64,000 nucleotides of DNA from Tupaia tana (taxonomy: Eukaryota > Chordata > Mammalia > Scandentia > Tupaiidae), in assembly GCA_026018925.1 (NCBI GenBank), contig JAKSZU010000006.1, positions 195,411,449-195,475,448 of the forward strand, read 5' to 3'. The translations under genes were made by a program, and so were the position numbers. Positions 34,216 to 45,035 of this stretch are shown in pieces; position 1 is the stretch's first letter, and each line of letters begins with the position of its first letter. The notes beneath the pieces were generated by a model. It was given only the letters and a program-made list of their open reading frames with translations. It was not told where the DNA came from and made no database searches.

Positions 34216-34585
34216 GTTTTCATTGTATTGGACATGCCTTCAAAACATATATTTTCCCAGCCTAGATGCAGTTGCTGCATTTTAGATACATGTGAAACAT
34301 TTGCTCATGCACATTTCAGCCTTTCCTCATCAACATTACCATCATTATATATGTTTTCTCACTCTGGTATGTACACATTAACCATCTCAAGGTCCGACTG
34401 TTCTGCAACACTCATCAATAAAGATTCATCAAACGTCTACAAGGCATGCACGATTTGATAGAATTATATACAGATTCAATGCAAAGCATAGCTTTCACTC
34501 CAGAACTTCACTGGCTGTGATGATCAAAGAGAAGTAGGGATTGGCAATACTGACAATGCATTTAAGTCTTAAGATGAAACACCTG

Positions 34586-34744
34586 GGAGCCAGCATGTGG
34601 CATGGTGGTTAAAGGTGCTGGACATGGCCAACCATGGTTTGAGTCCTGGACATGGAGGCTTACATTCTCATTTTCCTTCTCTCTCTAGCTCTGCTCCTCT
34701 CAGGTCAAAATTAAAATAAATAAATAAAGTTAAAAAAAAAAAAA
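34586..34744 (+). mobile_element. SINE-B
   Basis: Complete short SINE, AGCCAGCATGTGGCATGGTGG to AAAATTAAAATAAATAAATAA and poly-A. Perfect 10-bp TSD GAAACACCTG at 34576-34585 and 34745-34754. Confidence 0.93.
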
Positions 34745-34845
34745 GAAACACCTGCCCCTACCTTCCATTAATGGAATTTAGAAGTTAGGCACTACTATGG
34801 TTTTATTTGGAGATTCAGTTTACTTTTTGTTAGTTAAGACCTTTT

Positions 34846-34865
34846 CTTTTCTTTTCTTTTTTCTT

Positions 34866-34903
<38 letters not shown>

Positions 34904-35151
34904 GAGGTTTTCGCTATAGGACGCATGCACTCGCCGGACAGACAGAGACAGACAGAGAGATAGAATGCAAGAAATCATCCCCCAGAGGGGATGGCCACGC
35001 CACAATCCCTTCTCCTCCATTCTCCTCTTGGGATCTTGGGCACGCACGCACACGCGCCCGGTGTGAGTTTAAGCCACCGGGTCTGGGACTCGAACTGCAG
35101 TCGACTACGTGGGAATCCAGCGACATAGCCATTACACTAACCGCTGATCCC
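34846..35151 (-). mobile_element. SINE-A, young, long T/CTTTT tail
   Basis: Reverse copy with intact CpGs (CGCTATAGGACGC, ACGCACGCACACGCGCCCG, GTCGACTACG). Its tail, on the plus strand, is a CTTTT repeat plus about 30 T. The 14-bp TSD AGTTAAGACCTTTT lies at 34832-34845 and 35152-35165, perfect. Confidence 0.95.
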
Positions 35152-35227
35152 AGTTAAGACCTTTTAATTGCTTTATTCTTCACCAGCTGATATGCTGATA
35201 TATTGAATAATAGATGACAGAGACTTC

Positions 35228-35324
35228 AAAATGTTTGCGAAAAGTAGATTAAAGTATGAGCTCATTTTGGTGCAAGAAAAACATTTAAGTCCACACATAG
35301 TATTTTCAAAATATGCATTTTCCT
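35228..35324. mobile_element. Mariner-type miniature element, left part
   Basis: CTTCAAAATGTTTGCGAAAAG, TGAGCTCATTTTGGTGCAAG and TATTTTCAAAATATGCATT belong to a terminal-inverted-repeat element of about 125 bp. Its right end (CATGAACTTTGTGAA) is found at 36299-36325, after two insertions. A complete relative is at 48545-48672. Confidence 0.65.
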
Positions 35325-35385
35325 ATGTGGGAGGCTGCGCACCAGCGAGTCTGCCGAGGTTTCTCAGAGAGCAAACAATTGCCAT

Positions 35386-35602
35386 GATTGGTTCCCTTCA
35401 AAAAACTGACCTTCGAAACCTTGCTCTGATTGGCCACTAGAATCCCTCAGATTTGCATATCCGGCACCTCATGATTGGTCTAAAAGCAACCAATAATAAC
35501 CCACCGTTTACAACCAATCACGGCCCACCGTTTACAACCAATCATAACCCACCTTTTACGATCCTTCATTCAACCAATCACGGCCCACCAGCGTGTATAT
35601 AA
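35386..35602 (+). promoter_or_regulatory. LTR promoter: CCAAT array, octamer, TATA
   Basis: Three ATTGG boxes (within 35386-35391, 35428-35433, 35473-35478), an octamer ATTTGCAT (35451-35458), then four CCAAT boxes (35490, 35514, 35538, 35574) carried by 24-bp tandem units at 35489-35512, 35513-35536, 35537-35560 and a partial one at 35573-35589. TATATAA follows at 35596-35602, so transcription would start near 35625. NF-Y binds CCAAT and POU factors bind the octamer. Use in any tissue is unknown. Confidence 0.7.
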
Positions 35603-35875
35603 CCACGCCTGGCCCACAATAGCCAGACGACCAGGAAGACAATGAAGACAACACAGAAGACCAGGAAGACGATGACAGTGGAGAGCCTGAAGAGTTGAAA
35701 CACCGCACAGTCTCCAGAAGACCCTGAAGACCCTGAAGAGCCATAACACAACATCGTCTCCAGACGACCCTGAAGAGCTGTGACACCACGTCATCTTCGT
35801 GCTCTTCACAACAGACAACGCGACCCTAAAGAGTTGTAACACTGTGTTGTCTCCGTGTTGTACTGTGCTGCCCAC

Positions 35876-35881
35876 AATAAA
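35876..35881 (+). terminator. Polyadenylation signal of the LTR-like insert
   Basis: AATAAA about 275 bp downstream of the TATA box, which marks the likely R/U5 boundary just beyond it. Confidence 0.6.
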
Positions 35882-36016
35882 CAGACGACACTGAAGACAC
35901 TGGGTTGTCTCCATGTTGTGACACTACGCTGCTTGTCCCGGCTCTCCTTCCTTCCCTCAGGAAACCTGTTCGACTGTCCGCCCGGGTCGGGATATTTTCA
36001 AAATATGCATTTTCCT

Positions 36017-36290
36017 GCGGACCAGCAGATGGTGTAATGGGTACATTGTTGGACTCCCACGTAGCTGACTGCAGTTCAAGTCTTGGACCCAGTGGCTTGA
36101 AACTCCTGCCAGACACATGTGTGTGCATACCCAAAATTACTAGAGGAGAATGGAGGAGAAGGGATTGCAGTGTGCCCCCCACCACCACCCCCAAGAAGTG
36201 ACTTCTCACTTTCTGTCTCTCTGGTGAGCCCATGTACCCTATAGCAAAAATCTCTCCCTAAAATAAATAAATAAATAAATAAATAAATAA
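36017..36290 (+). mobile_element. SINE-A
   Basis: GCGGACCAGCAGATGGTGTAATG head, a normal middle, CCCTATAGCAAAAATCTCTCCC and an (AAAT)n tail. It was inserted at the right copy of the 24-bp repeat; short GCATTTT flanks are duplicated. Confidence 0.92.
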
Positions 36291-36325
36291 GCATTTTTCA
36301 TGAACTTTGTGAAACCACTTCTGTA
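36291..36325. mobile_element. Mariner-type miniature element, right end
   Basis: GCATTTTTCATGAACTTTGTGAA completes the element begun at 35228. Confidence 0.6.
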
Positions 36326-36990
36326 CAGTTGATTCTCATTATTTAAAGTAGTTATGTTCTACAAAGTTTCTGAAAACACTAAATTAGCAAATGATGAACC
36401 ACTTTTCTAGAGAAAATACAGAGGTAGGTTCCTGAAAACTTCTGGTCACCATACTTTTGGCAACCAATACATACAAAAACTTGTTTTATGTATGTGTCTG
36501 TCAAATAATATACCTTATTTGATGTATATTGTTGATTAATTAGAATTGAACTCACAACTGGCTGCACTATTACTTGTACCTGATGAAAGCTTATCTAATA
36601 TGTGTGTTTTCTTCATAAAGCACGTCTTTGCTCTTCACTTAAGAACAGTAGATTGCACTTCAACACTTTGCTTTGGAACCATTTTAAGTAACAAATTCAC
36701 CACCAAAAAAACCAAATAAATAAAAATGTGAAAAGAATATTACTAAATAGGTTTCAAAAAGGGTATTTGTTTACAATATGAGAGTTAAAATAAGAAGGCA
36801 GAGTTTCTTACCATCGTCCTCCACTGGGAATATGTAGGTTGGGGGATCACATTTTATGCCACTCTGCCCATTTGCAAAGGATCATGAAAGTATTGTACAA
36901 AGAATGTAGATTTTGGGGTTACCAATAAATTTTAGCTTGTAAGTGAATTGACAAATAAGGAATCCATGAATATGTAGGATTGCATGTACT
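36326..36990 (+). mobile_element. Ancient DNA-transposon-like repeat
   Basis: Starts TACAGTTGATTCTCATTATTT and ends with ATGAATATGTAGGATTGCATG, roughly its inverse. The inside reads as an old interspersed repeat (TAGGTTCCTGAAAAC, TTGTTTTATGTATGTGTCTG). No transposase is seen. The superfamily is not determined. Confidence 0.5.
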
Positions 36991-37139
36991 AAGAAGGATT
37001 CAACTTCCAAACACTCAAAGATTTTATATTTTTTAATCCCTTAGTGAGGCTGAAATGATGTATGCTAAATTTCTGACCATTTTCAGTCTGCAGTTTATAT
37101 TATTGTCAAGAAGGTGGTTATGATTCTCACATACATTTA

Positions 37140-37570
37140 CCTTTAAATCTCATTTGCATAGTTTCTTTGGCCTAGAATGCAATACTCCTGTCTTCATTAC
37201 TTAATTCCCATTCAATCTTTATAAACAATTTAGCATCATCTCCATCAGGAAGTCTATTCCCAGCCCAACCAAGGAAACTTCCTCTGAATTTATGCATTCC
37301 TCTATCTTTGTACTTGGAATTTAGTGTACTTGTATATTAAGAACTTCTTTTTTAAGAAATTATTTGTATATTTATTTATCCACTTATTTATTGTGATTTT
37401 TCAAACCACTGGGTCCAGGACTTGAACCATAGTCAGCCATGTAGGAATCCAGCATTTTAATAACCATGCTACCTGGCCCGAGAACAGTCCTCTTAGTGAG
37501 GACTATATTTACCATTTGTAGCCTTAATACCACGCACAATGCCTGGCTCATAATAGGTTTCAAGTATTGT
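37140..37570 (+). mobile_element. L2 3' end, interrupted by SINE-B
   Basis: Sense L2 (GCCTAGAATGCAATACTCC, CATCAGGAAGTCTATTCCC) resumes after the SINE with CACGCACAATGCCTGGCTCA and a GTATTTGGTTGAA end. Confidence 0.75.
37350..37482 (-). mobile_element. SINE-B, lacking its TC tract
   Basis: Reverse copy with the tail joined almost directly to CAAACCACTGGGTCCAGGAC. The CT-rich section has been lost. Confidence 0.85.
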
Positions 37571-38422
37571 ATTTGGTTGAACCGAGCTAGGAAGGGTATA
37601 GGAAAAAAACAATAATAGCTTATGAAAATTTGACTAAAGTATGTAAAGTTTCTTTTACAAAGAATCTCTTAAAAAACTAGTACTGAATTTAACACATTTA
37701 AATGAAAGATTATAGTGATGAACAAAGTACAAATAGAATTGATTTAAGAATGGGAAGATTCCATGTGCTCAAGTACACAGGGGAAAAGTGGTTTCAACTC
37801 ATAACACAAATTGAATGACTCAGCAATGTAAAGCAATTATTTAAAAAGCTAACATTATGCTGGGATATATTAATAAGAGTTGACCACCTTATCATAAGTG
37901 GTAGAATTTCTTCTATATTTGGCAATAATCAAGACTTTCTTGAAGTATTTATGAAAGTTGTAGAGAAATTGGAGCTCACTCAAAGAAGATTAAACAAAAA
38001 TGAAAATAAGACTATTAGGAAAGATGAAAAGAACTCTGGGACTCCAAGGAGGTCAGTAAACAGTAAGGAGGATCTCGAATTAAAACTTGTCATCAAGCCC
38101 AGCCCCATACCTGGCACACAGCTCAATAAGAAAGCTTTTGATTAATTAAAGTACTTAAATTGAGGTTCACAGGGCAAAGATCAGAACTCCTGCATTAGTC
38201 TAGTGGCCAAAACTGGATGAAATATATTAAAATTCTAGAAGTAGATTAAAAGTTATTTGAAGGAGAATCTGCTGATGGTACCAACAGATTAAACATGGAG
38301 CAAACTTCAGTGGAATAGTTTGAAATATTCCTGTGTCCTCATCTATTAGAATAATTTAGATGACAAACTGCTTTGGAGTGGCTTAAGTCTAGCTGAGGAA
38401 ACAGAGCTGTACTAGTTGCCTT
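37571..38422. other. Unassigned
   Basis: About 850 bp without a recognisable element. Confidence 0.4.
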
Positions 38423-38615
38423 TTAAAAAAAGTTATTTAATTTTATTTGTTATTATTATTATTTAAATTTGCTATAGAGCATGTGTGCTCACCAGAGAGA
38501 GACAAAAAGAGAGAGAGACACAGAGAGAGACAGGAAGTCAACAGGTTCAGGACTCAAACCATGGTCAGTCATGTGGGAGTCCAGCATCTTAACCACTATG
38601 CTACTTGCTGGCCTT
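38423..38615 (-). mobile_element. SINE-B
   Basis: Reverse copy with an (ATT)n tail, GCTATAGAGCATGTG, a GAGA-rich stretch and CTTGCTGGCC. GCCTTTTAA is duplicated at both flanks. Confidence 0.9.
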
Positions 38616-38862
38616 TTAACCACATTATCAAAATTACAATGTTTTTGGTATATTACACTATTTTTCTGATCTAGACGTCTATGACGATAGTTTTATTTAA
38701 TCTATTTAGCTTGTATCCACCATGACTATTTTCGTATTTCTCACCTTTCACTCATGTATATTTTCTTACAAATAGTGAAGAATGTTTTTCCATTTATTTT
38801 CTTCTCCTTAGTCTCACCTGTTTATAGATTTGAACCAAACTACAAAAAAGAAATAATTCTTT

Positions 38863-39022
38863 TTTTTGGAGAGATTTTTGCTATAGGGCACGTGTGTACT
38901 CACCAGAAAGACAGAGAGATACAGAGAGACAGAAAGCAAGAAATCATTCTCCAGGGATATGGCCATGCTGTGATCCCTTCTCTTCCATTCTTCTCTCAGG
39001 ATTTTGGGCACACACACACGCG

Positions 39023-39053
<31 letters not shown>

Positions 39054-39149
39054 GCCCGACATGAGTTTAAGCCACTAGGTCTGGAACTCAAAGCACAGTC
39101 GACTACGTTGGAATCCAGTAACATAGTCATTATACCAACTGCTGGTCCC
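38863..39149 (-). mobile_element. SINE-A with (CA)n expansion
   Basis: Complete reverse copy. The middle section has grown into a CA repeat (about 39009-39051). A perfect 13-bp TSD, AGAAATAATTCTT, lies at 38850-38862 and 39150-39162. Confidence 0.94.
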
Positions 39150-39229
39150 AGAAATAATTCTTGATTTAAGAAAGTTGACTTCATCTCTTACATAAATACT
39201 AACAATAATATTTAACAATATCTATTAAG

Positions 39230-39520
39230 AACTTCAATTTTAGAATCTATGATGGGGAATAAACTTAACCTCATTTAATCCCAACAAAATTTTTTCAGAA
39301 AGTTGCTATTAAAATCTCTTTCATAAGTGAGGAAAAATTATTTTTAGCCACAGAAATTAAGAGAGTGAATAAAAATTCAAACAAAATTTTTGATTCCTAG
39401 GGCATAAACACTTGACCATTGTTCTATATATTCACTCATTCATTCATCCATTTACTCAAGTGATATTTATTGGAGTGCCTACTGTATGACATCCTTTTGT
39501 AGGTGCTAGAGTGTATAAAC
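39230..39520 (-). mobile_element. Decayed MIR and L2-end traces
   Basis: AACCTCATTTAATCCCAACA with a CATAAGTGAGGAAAAA segment resembles an antisense MIR. ATTCATTCATCC with TGGAGTGCCTACTGTATG (39435-39510) resembles an antisense L2 end. Confidence 0.45.
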
Positions 39521-40355
39521 TCAAGAAATGAGATGTGAGATGGAGATTTGCTTGCAAGAACTTTATTAGGGCATGCTCTCAGAACAAAACAAAACAAAAG
39601 AAACATATGGAGGAAAATTAGAGATATAATTGGGCAGAGATAGAAGATTTTGTAACAGCTGCAAGAAATAAAAAGACCTCAGCTCTTGAGCTCATTGGCT
39701 CTTCAGAGTTGTCTCACATTGTGGCAAGGAGTCTGAATTTTAATATCCTCATCCTCCAGACACTGAATGGGAACTTCTGTCCAAAAAGGTAGTTATCTTG
39801 GTGGTGGAGACGCCCTTTGGCTAAGGGTGATTGCAGGAAAGGGACCCCACTGAGGGCCACAGTTGGGATATTGCAGCAGACAAACAGGTCAAAGAATCTA
39901 CTCTCATGATGCTTATCTCCTAGTGGGGAAATGGGAGAAACCGCCACTAAATAAAACTTGTTTCCTATGGAAGATCATGAGATCGCTAAGGAGAAAAATA
40001 AATCCAGGAGAAGATCAAAGTGTGATGGTTGGGTTTGATAAAGTTGAAGTACAGCTCCACCGAGATGTTGATGATTGAGCAAATACTGGAAAGCGATGAG
40101 GAGGAAGTACACAGGCACATCTGGGGAAGATCGCTTTTGGTGAAGAGAATAGTCCCATACAAAAACTCCAAGAAGGATCATGCCTGGAATATTTAATGTG
40201 CTGCAAAACAGAACAGCTGGCTGGTATGGCTGGATCACATCCTGTGAAGAACATGATAAAATATTAAAGTCAAAGAAATATTAGGAGTTAGAAACTCAGA
40301 TCATGCAGGGACTCTCTGACACATTAAGGACTTTGGCATTATTTGAAACAAGTTA
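39521..40355. other. Unassigned
   Basis: Several short frames on both strands, none with a domain I recognise. Confidence 0.4.
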
Positions 40356-40359
40356 TTTG

Positions 40360-40570
40360 AAGGTTCTGAGGAGAGGTGTGAATAATCTGACAAATTATAA
40401 AAGGTTCTTTCTTATGTATTAAGAACAGACTACAGGGAGACAAAGGTGGAAATAAGAGTTATATTATTGCAATAGTCCAGGCAAGAATTGGTGGTAGCTG
40501 TTCCAGGATGGTAGCAGTGGAGATGATGAGAAGAGTTGTCTCCTGGATACGTTTGGAAGGCAAAATCAAT
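40360..40570 (-). mobile_element. L2-like LINE fragment
   Basis: Plus strand ATTGCAATAGTCCAGGCAAG and GGTAGCAGTGGAGATGATGAG, in the same group as 17990-18720. Confidence 0.6.
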
Positions 40571-40574
40571 AGAA

Positions 40575-40770
40575 TTTGCAGATCAAGGCTCCAGTTTACT
40601 ATTTGACCTTGAACAAACTACTTAACTTCATAAAACCTTAGTTTCCATTCCTGAAAATAGGGATACTATGTCCATCATACTGAGCAGATTGTCGGATTAA
40701 ATGTATGTGATGTGCTTAACATGGTTTCAAGAACACAATGAATGCCCAATAAAAAATAAATTCATCTCCC
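40575..40770 (+). mobile_element. MIR
   Basis: Sense MIR with CTTGAACAAACTACTTAACTT, CCTTAGTTTCC, AATAGGGATACTATG and a final CCCAATAAAAAATAAAT. Confidence 0.8.
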
Positions 40771-40839
40771 ATCTCTTGGCTCCTACATTTTTAGTGTGCT
40801 TTTATCACATCATGTGGTCTTAAAAACACATAATCTAAT

Positions 40840-41100
40840 GGGACCAGCAGATGGCATAATCATTACATCACTGGAATCCCACGCAGTGGACCACAGTTCG
40901 AGTCTCAGACCTGGTAGCTTAAAAAACTCATGCCAGGTGTTAGTGCATGCATGCCCAAAATCCGAAGAGAAGAATAGAGCAGAGAGATTGTGGCATGGCC
41001 ATCCCCAGTAGGGTGTGGTTTCTTACTTTCTGTCTCTCTCTGTCTCTCCAATAAGTGCATGCGCCCTACAGCAAAAATCTCTCTCTAAAAAATAAAAACA
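40840..41100 (+). mobile_element. SINE-A
   Basis: GGGACCAGCAGATGGCATAATC head to CCCTACAGCAAAAATCTCTC. Confidence 0.92.
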
Positions 41101-42107
41101 AATACTTACTCTAAGGTCACAGGGCAACATTAACTATGATTTATAAAAAAGGAAATACAATAATCTCACATAATTTATCTAAAATTGCATCAAAAGTTAG
41201 TGAAAACACTTCTGGTCTTAACTTCTAATGTGGTGTAGCTTCAAGTATAGGATGAGATTTCTCACATGTTGATGTTTAAATCCTTCCAGATATCTCATCA
41301 GTCTTGTAAGAAATAAAATTCACCCTTGTAGAATTTAAAAGTTTGTTCTCCAAATTTTAAATTTTAAAGGTTTCTTTTGAAGAAACATATGCTATCCCAG
41401 CTGTCTACATCTAATAAAGCAACCACTGACATAAGGGGAAAGAAAAGAAATGGAATATAACATTTCAGAGGTTCTTCAGAAATACTGAGAATTTTTGAAT
41501 AATAACAAATGCAGCTGAATCAGATTCATATATGCAAGTATAGGAATCATTGAAGAGTGAAAGTGCTTATAAGGCTGACATTCATTGTTTGTAACATACA
41601 CATTATTAATGAGCCAGACAAACCACAGATTATTAAACAAAAACAAATGCTAGCTGTTTCTGATATTAACGTATCACTTGTTCGTTTATCAGTGTTTTAT
41701 ATAAGATTTTATTATAACAAAATTAATAATCTTGTTCCGCTAACTTGTAGTCACTATGTAAATAATGGCTCCATGTGTTTCACTTGTTCATGGCTAGAAC
41801 TAGAAATATGAAGGAGTTTGTTGGGACTGTAGATTACCAGAAAATTTATATTGACAATCACAATGGTCAAAATTGGAAAACAAAAAAAAAACAAAAAAGG
41901 AAGGAAAAAGGTATTAGGTTTGTTGATAACTAATACTATGCTTTCAAGTTCAGTCACCAATTTAACTGAATCTGTTTTTCATGTATTACAATTGACTGGT
42001 TGTTAGAGTTGCTATGTTCTTCATTGTTATGATTTCTTTTTCAAGATCAATTTGGTATTAAACACTGATAATTCTAATCTTACTTTGCTCATTAAAATAA
42101 AAAAAAG
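41101..42107. other. Unassigned AT-rich DNA
   Basis: About 1 kb, no gene or named repeat. Confidence 0.4.
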
Positions 42108-42412
42108 GGAGCCAGCAGTTAGCGTAATGGCTATGTCGCTGGACTCCCACGTAGTCGACCACGGTTCGCGTCCCGAACCCGGGGACTTAAAACTCACGCC
42201 GGGTGCATGTGCGTGCGTGCCCAAGATCCTGAGAGGAGAATGGAGGAGAAGGGATTGCAGTGTGACCATCCCCCCTGGGGAGTGATTTCTCGCTTTCTGT
42301 CTCTCTGTCTCTCTCTGTCTGTCTGGCGAGCGCACGCGCCCTATAGCGAAAAAACCTCTCCAAAATAAATAAACAAATAAATAAAAATTAAAAAATAAAT
42401 AAAAAAAAAAGA
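42108..42412 (+). mobile_element. SINE-A, young
   Basis: Head GGAGCCAGCAGTTAGCGTAATG, A box TAGCGTAATGG, B box GGTTCGCGTCC, CpG-rich middle and end (GCGAGCGCACGCGCCCTATAG). The long tail is built of AAAT units. Confidence 0.95.
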
Positions 42413-42429
42413 CAACAACAAAAAATGTT

Positions 42430-42610
42430 CTATGGTCCAAGTTTCAGACATGACAGCTTGAGAAACATGCCAGGCATGAATGTATGTGCTTCAAGTCCCA
42501 AAAGGAGGGAGATACGGAAGAGAAAGGATATTTTGGCATGGCAATTCCACATGGTGAGCTTTTCCTCTTTCTTTGTTTCTCGTCTCCCTAGCAAGTAAAT
42601 GTACATGGGG
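42430..42610 (+). mobile_element. SINE-A, 5' truncated and old
   Basis: Starts in the head-middle junction (GGTCCAAGTTTCAGACATG) and ends near CCTAGCAAGTAAATGTACATG. Confidence 0.7.
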
Positions 42611-43816
42611 CTTAATGCTTATGGGCCTGATCTTAAAATTCTTAAATTTGTGTTTTGTAAGTGAAATCTAATGGAATATTGTAGAATGTGCCAGGGCCTG
42701 GAACATTGGCAAACATGGTTCTTGCCCACACTTCGAAAAACCTGGCACAGTATCTCTGCCACCCCAACCCTGGCCAACAACTGCTGTTACCCTAGTCGGA
42801 GCCTAGGCAAGTGTGTCGGAATTGATAGTGTCAAGCATTATGAGCCCCACAGTTTGAGTTGTGAACCAAATTGAGACATTTGTGAGGGCCTGCACTTGCC
42901 TGGTGTGCATCCCCCACAATCAAGGGAGAACAACGTTAAATAATAATAATAATAATGATAATAAAATAACTGGTTTGGAGAGAGATAACAGAAGAAAGTA
43001 AAAAACTTTTCCCTCGGCTTTTTGCACAAAGAGGCCTGCACTGATATTTTGCTCAAGGCCCCACACGTTATGTAACTGGTCCTAACTGGAGGGTTCCAAG
43101 GTCACAGTGGAAAGAATACAGAAGAGCAACAGTGAGGAGTTAAGAGTAAAGGGACACCAGTGAGAACCTAGGCAGCTGGAGGTGGAAGGATAAATTGAGA
43201 TATGATGAACTGTACATGTGAGGTAGTGGCCAAGGATAATGAGAGGCAAGGAGGTTAGCCTGTCAAAGATCCAAATGGATCTCTAGCCAGAGTTTTAGTG
43301 AGTGCACTGAACTCCACTGCTCAACTTTATTGCCGATGGCCTCTGCTCAGGGTACCAAACAGAAGGTTGAGAGGATCTTAAAAGCTCATTCAATAAATCC
43401 TTTTCCAAGGGCTTCAAATTTGGAAGAACTCCTCATGTTGAAGACAGCGGCAATCTCTGGTAGATGTAGATAGAGGCCAAAGGAAGGCCGTGGAAACAGT
43501 GTGGGCCTCATTGTAAAGAAAAAGCTTTTCAAGTCTTTCTTTTTTTTAATAATTACTAATTTTAAAATCTGATGAAAGACTTTAATTTCTTTGAGGTTTA
43601 TCTGTAAATGAGGATGATGATAAATTTCTGATTTCTGAAGGCTCAGGGTTGGTGTATCAATGTATATAATTAATGTAAAGTTTCCTTACACATAGCTACA
43701 ATAATACTTTAATTCTACCTCCTTCTTTTATCCTTCCTGCCTCCCTTCCTTCCTTCATTGCTTTTCTTTCCTTCTCCTCTTTCTTCTCCTCCTCTTCCTT
43801 TTTCTTTTTAAGAATT
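42611..43816. other. Mostly unassigned
   Basis: The part at 42685-42930 is GC-richer and may be an old tRNA-like SINE (CAGTTTGAGTTGTGAACC, TTGCCTGGTGTGCATCCC). A TAA/AATAATG run lies at 42938-42966 and a TTCC-rich tract at 43720-43810. Confidence 0.3.
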
Positions 43817-44940
43817 GTAGGATGCACCGACAGTACAATGGAACTCATGGAAATGTCACATAAAGAATTTAAAATATTCATAGTGACAAACCTAAAAGAG
43901 ATGGAAGAGTTGAGAGACAACAAACTCAAGAAAATGTAGGAAAAAAGAGACAATGAGTTCCAGGAGGTGAGGAAATCCTTCCATGATCTGAAAGAGAAAA
44001 TACATACCATAAAAAAGACTTAAACAGAACTGTTAGAGATGAAGGCTACAATATAGGGAATAAAAACCTCCCTTGAAAGTATTAAAAGCAGTTTAGATCA
44101 TGCAGAAGATCAAATCTCAGATGTAGAAGACAGAACCTATGACCAAGAAAAATTCACGAAAAATAGTGAGAAAATAACCCCTAAAATGAGAATAACATAT
44201 AAGTATTACTATATACCATCAGACATCCAAACATCTGGATAATTGTTATCCCAGAAGGTGAAGAAACTAATAAGGGCATTGATAATCTATTCCATGAAAT
44301 CCTGGAAGAAAACTTTCCAAACCTAGAGAGGCACTCAAATATCCAGACCCAAGAAATACAAAGCACCCCACATAGAATCGACCCAAGAAGATCTTCTCCA
44401 AGGCACATCATAGCCAGATTGACCAAAACCACAGAATCAAGATACTAAAATTGGCAAGAGAAAAACCTCAAGCTACTTTCAAAGGATATCCCATCAGGCT
44501 AACATTGGGCCTATCATCAAAAACAAGGCTAGCAAGGAAAGAAGGGGAAAATACATTCAAAGTGTTAAGTGAAAAAACAATTTCAAACAACAATACTATA
44601 TCTGGCAAGATTATCCTTCATATGGCAAGAAAAGATAAAAACATTCGCAGATAAACAAAACTTCAAAGAATTTACCAACACTGGACCAGCTCTTTGAGAA
44701 GTTCTGAAGGGAGTGTTATACCAGGAAAACTAAAGACAGACAGACAAATAAGACAACAAAAAATGACCAAGAAAAAGGCCAACTTAATGGTAGGGACAAG
44801 TTCTGAAATAGCAATAATAATGTTGAATGTTAACAGAAAAGTCAGACCACAGAAACACTGCAAATTTAACAAAAGAGAGATGACATAAGACTGAACTGGT
44901 GAAATAGAATTCTATGAGTTTTTTCTAAAACGGTACTGAT
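43817..44940 (+). mobile_element. HAL1/L1-ORF1-like remnant
   Basis: Sense sequence of the L1 ORF1 type, interrupted by stops. The early part (about 43830-44150) would encode a Lys/Glu-rich coiled coil with repeated K-E-M-E patterns. The later part (44300-44700) matches the ORF1 C-terminal domain, with a PRRSSPRHIIAR segment near 44383-44418 and a YPIRL segment. No ORF2 reverse transcriptase follows, which fits a HAL1 half-LINE. ORF1p normally binds RNA; this copy cannot make it. Confidence 0.7.
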
Positions 44941-45035
44941 TTTATTCTATGTTTTGTTTTCCAGATTTAAGGATCTTTGTTCTCTTTTGGGTTGTTTATA
45001 GGTTCAGCAATTTGTCAAAAAAGTTTTTTAATTGA

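Larger units (their letters stand above)
35325..35992 (+). mobile_element. LTR-like insert, CpG-rich (668 bp)
   Basis: TG-initiated sequence (TGTGGGAGGC at 35326) with the order of a retroviral LTR: promoter elements, TATA box, leader-like repeats, polyadenylation signal AATAAA (35876-35881) and a C/T-rich U5-like end (GTCCGCCCGGGTCGGGA). No terminal CA is present where expected. The R-like part between TATA and AATAAA holds about five irregular copies of a CCTGAAGAG...GTCTCC unit, spaced 37-65 bp. Many CpGs are intact, so it is young relative to its surroundings. No gag, pol or env adjoins it. I do not know the family. A gene-regulatory use is possible but unproven. Confidence 0.75.
35301..36016. 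repeat. 24-bp perfect direct repeats around the LTR-like insert
   Basis: 35301-35324 and 35993-36016 are identical over 24 bp (key parts TATTTTCAAAATATG and CATTTTCCT). They flank the 668-bp insert. The unit comes from the miniature element, so it looks like a target duplication, but it is far longer than the 4-6 bp made by retroviral integrase. Confidence 0.9.

Noticed and set aside
35489..35589. CRISPR-like short repeats
   Set aside because: The 24-bp units are adjacent tandem copies with no spacers, in a mammalian LTR promoter.
35228..35989. Protein-coding exon in the CpG-rich part near 35.4-35.9 kb
   Set aside because: CpG content and CCAAT/TATA signals are explained by an LTR; open frames there are repeat artefacts.
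35826..36233. 135-codon minus-strand open frame
   Set aside because: It is a chance fusion of the antisense SINE-A at 36017-36290 and the antisense LTR-like insert, with no domain.
42027..42440. 137-codon minus-strand open frame
   Set aside because: It covers the antisense strand and tail of a young SINE-A.
43696..44010. 104-codon minus-strand open frame
   Set aside because: It is antisense to the HAL1-like remnant and a TTCC-rich tract.
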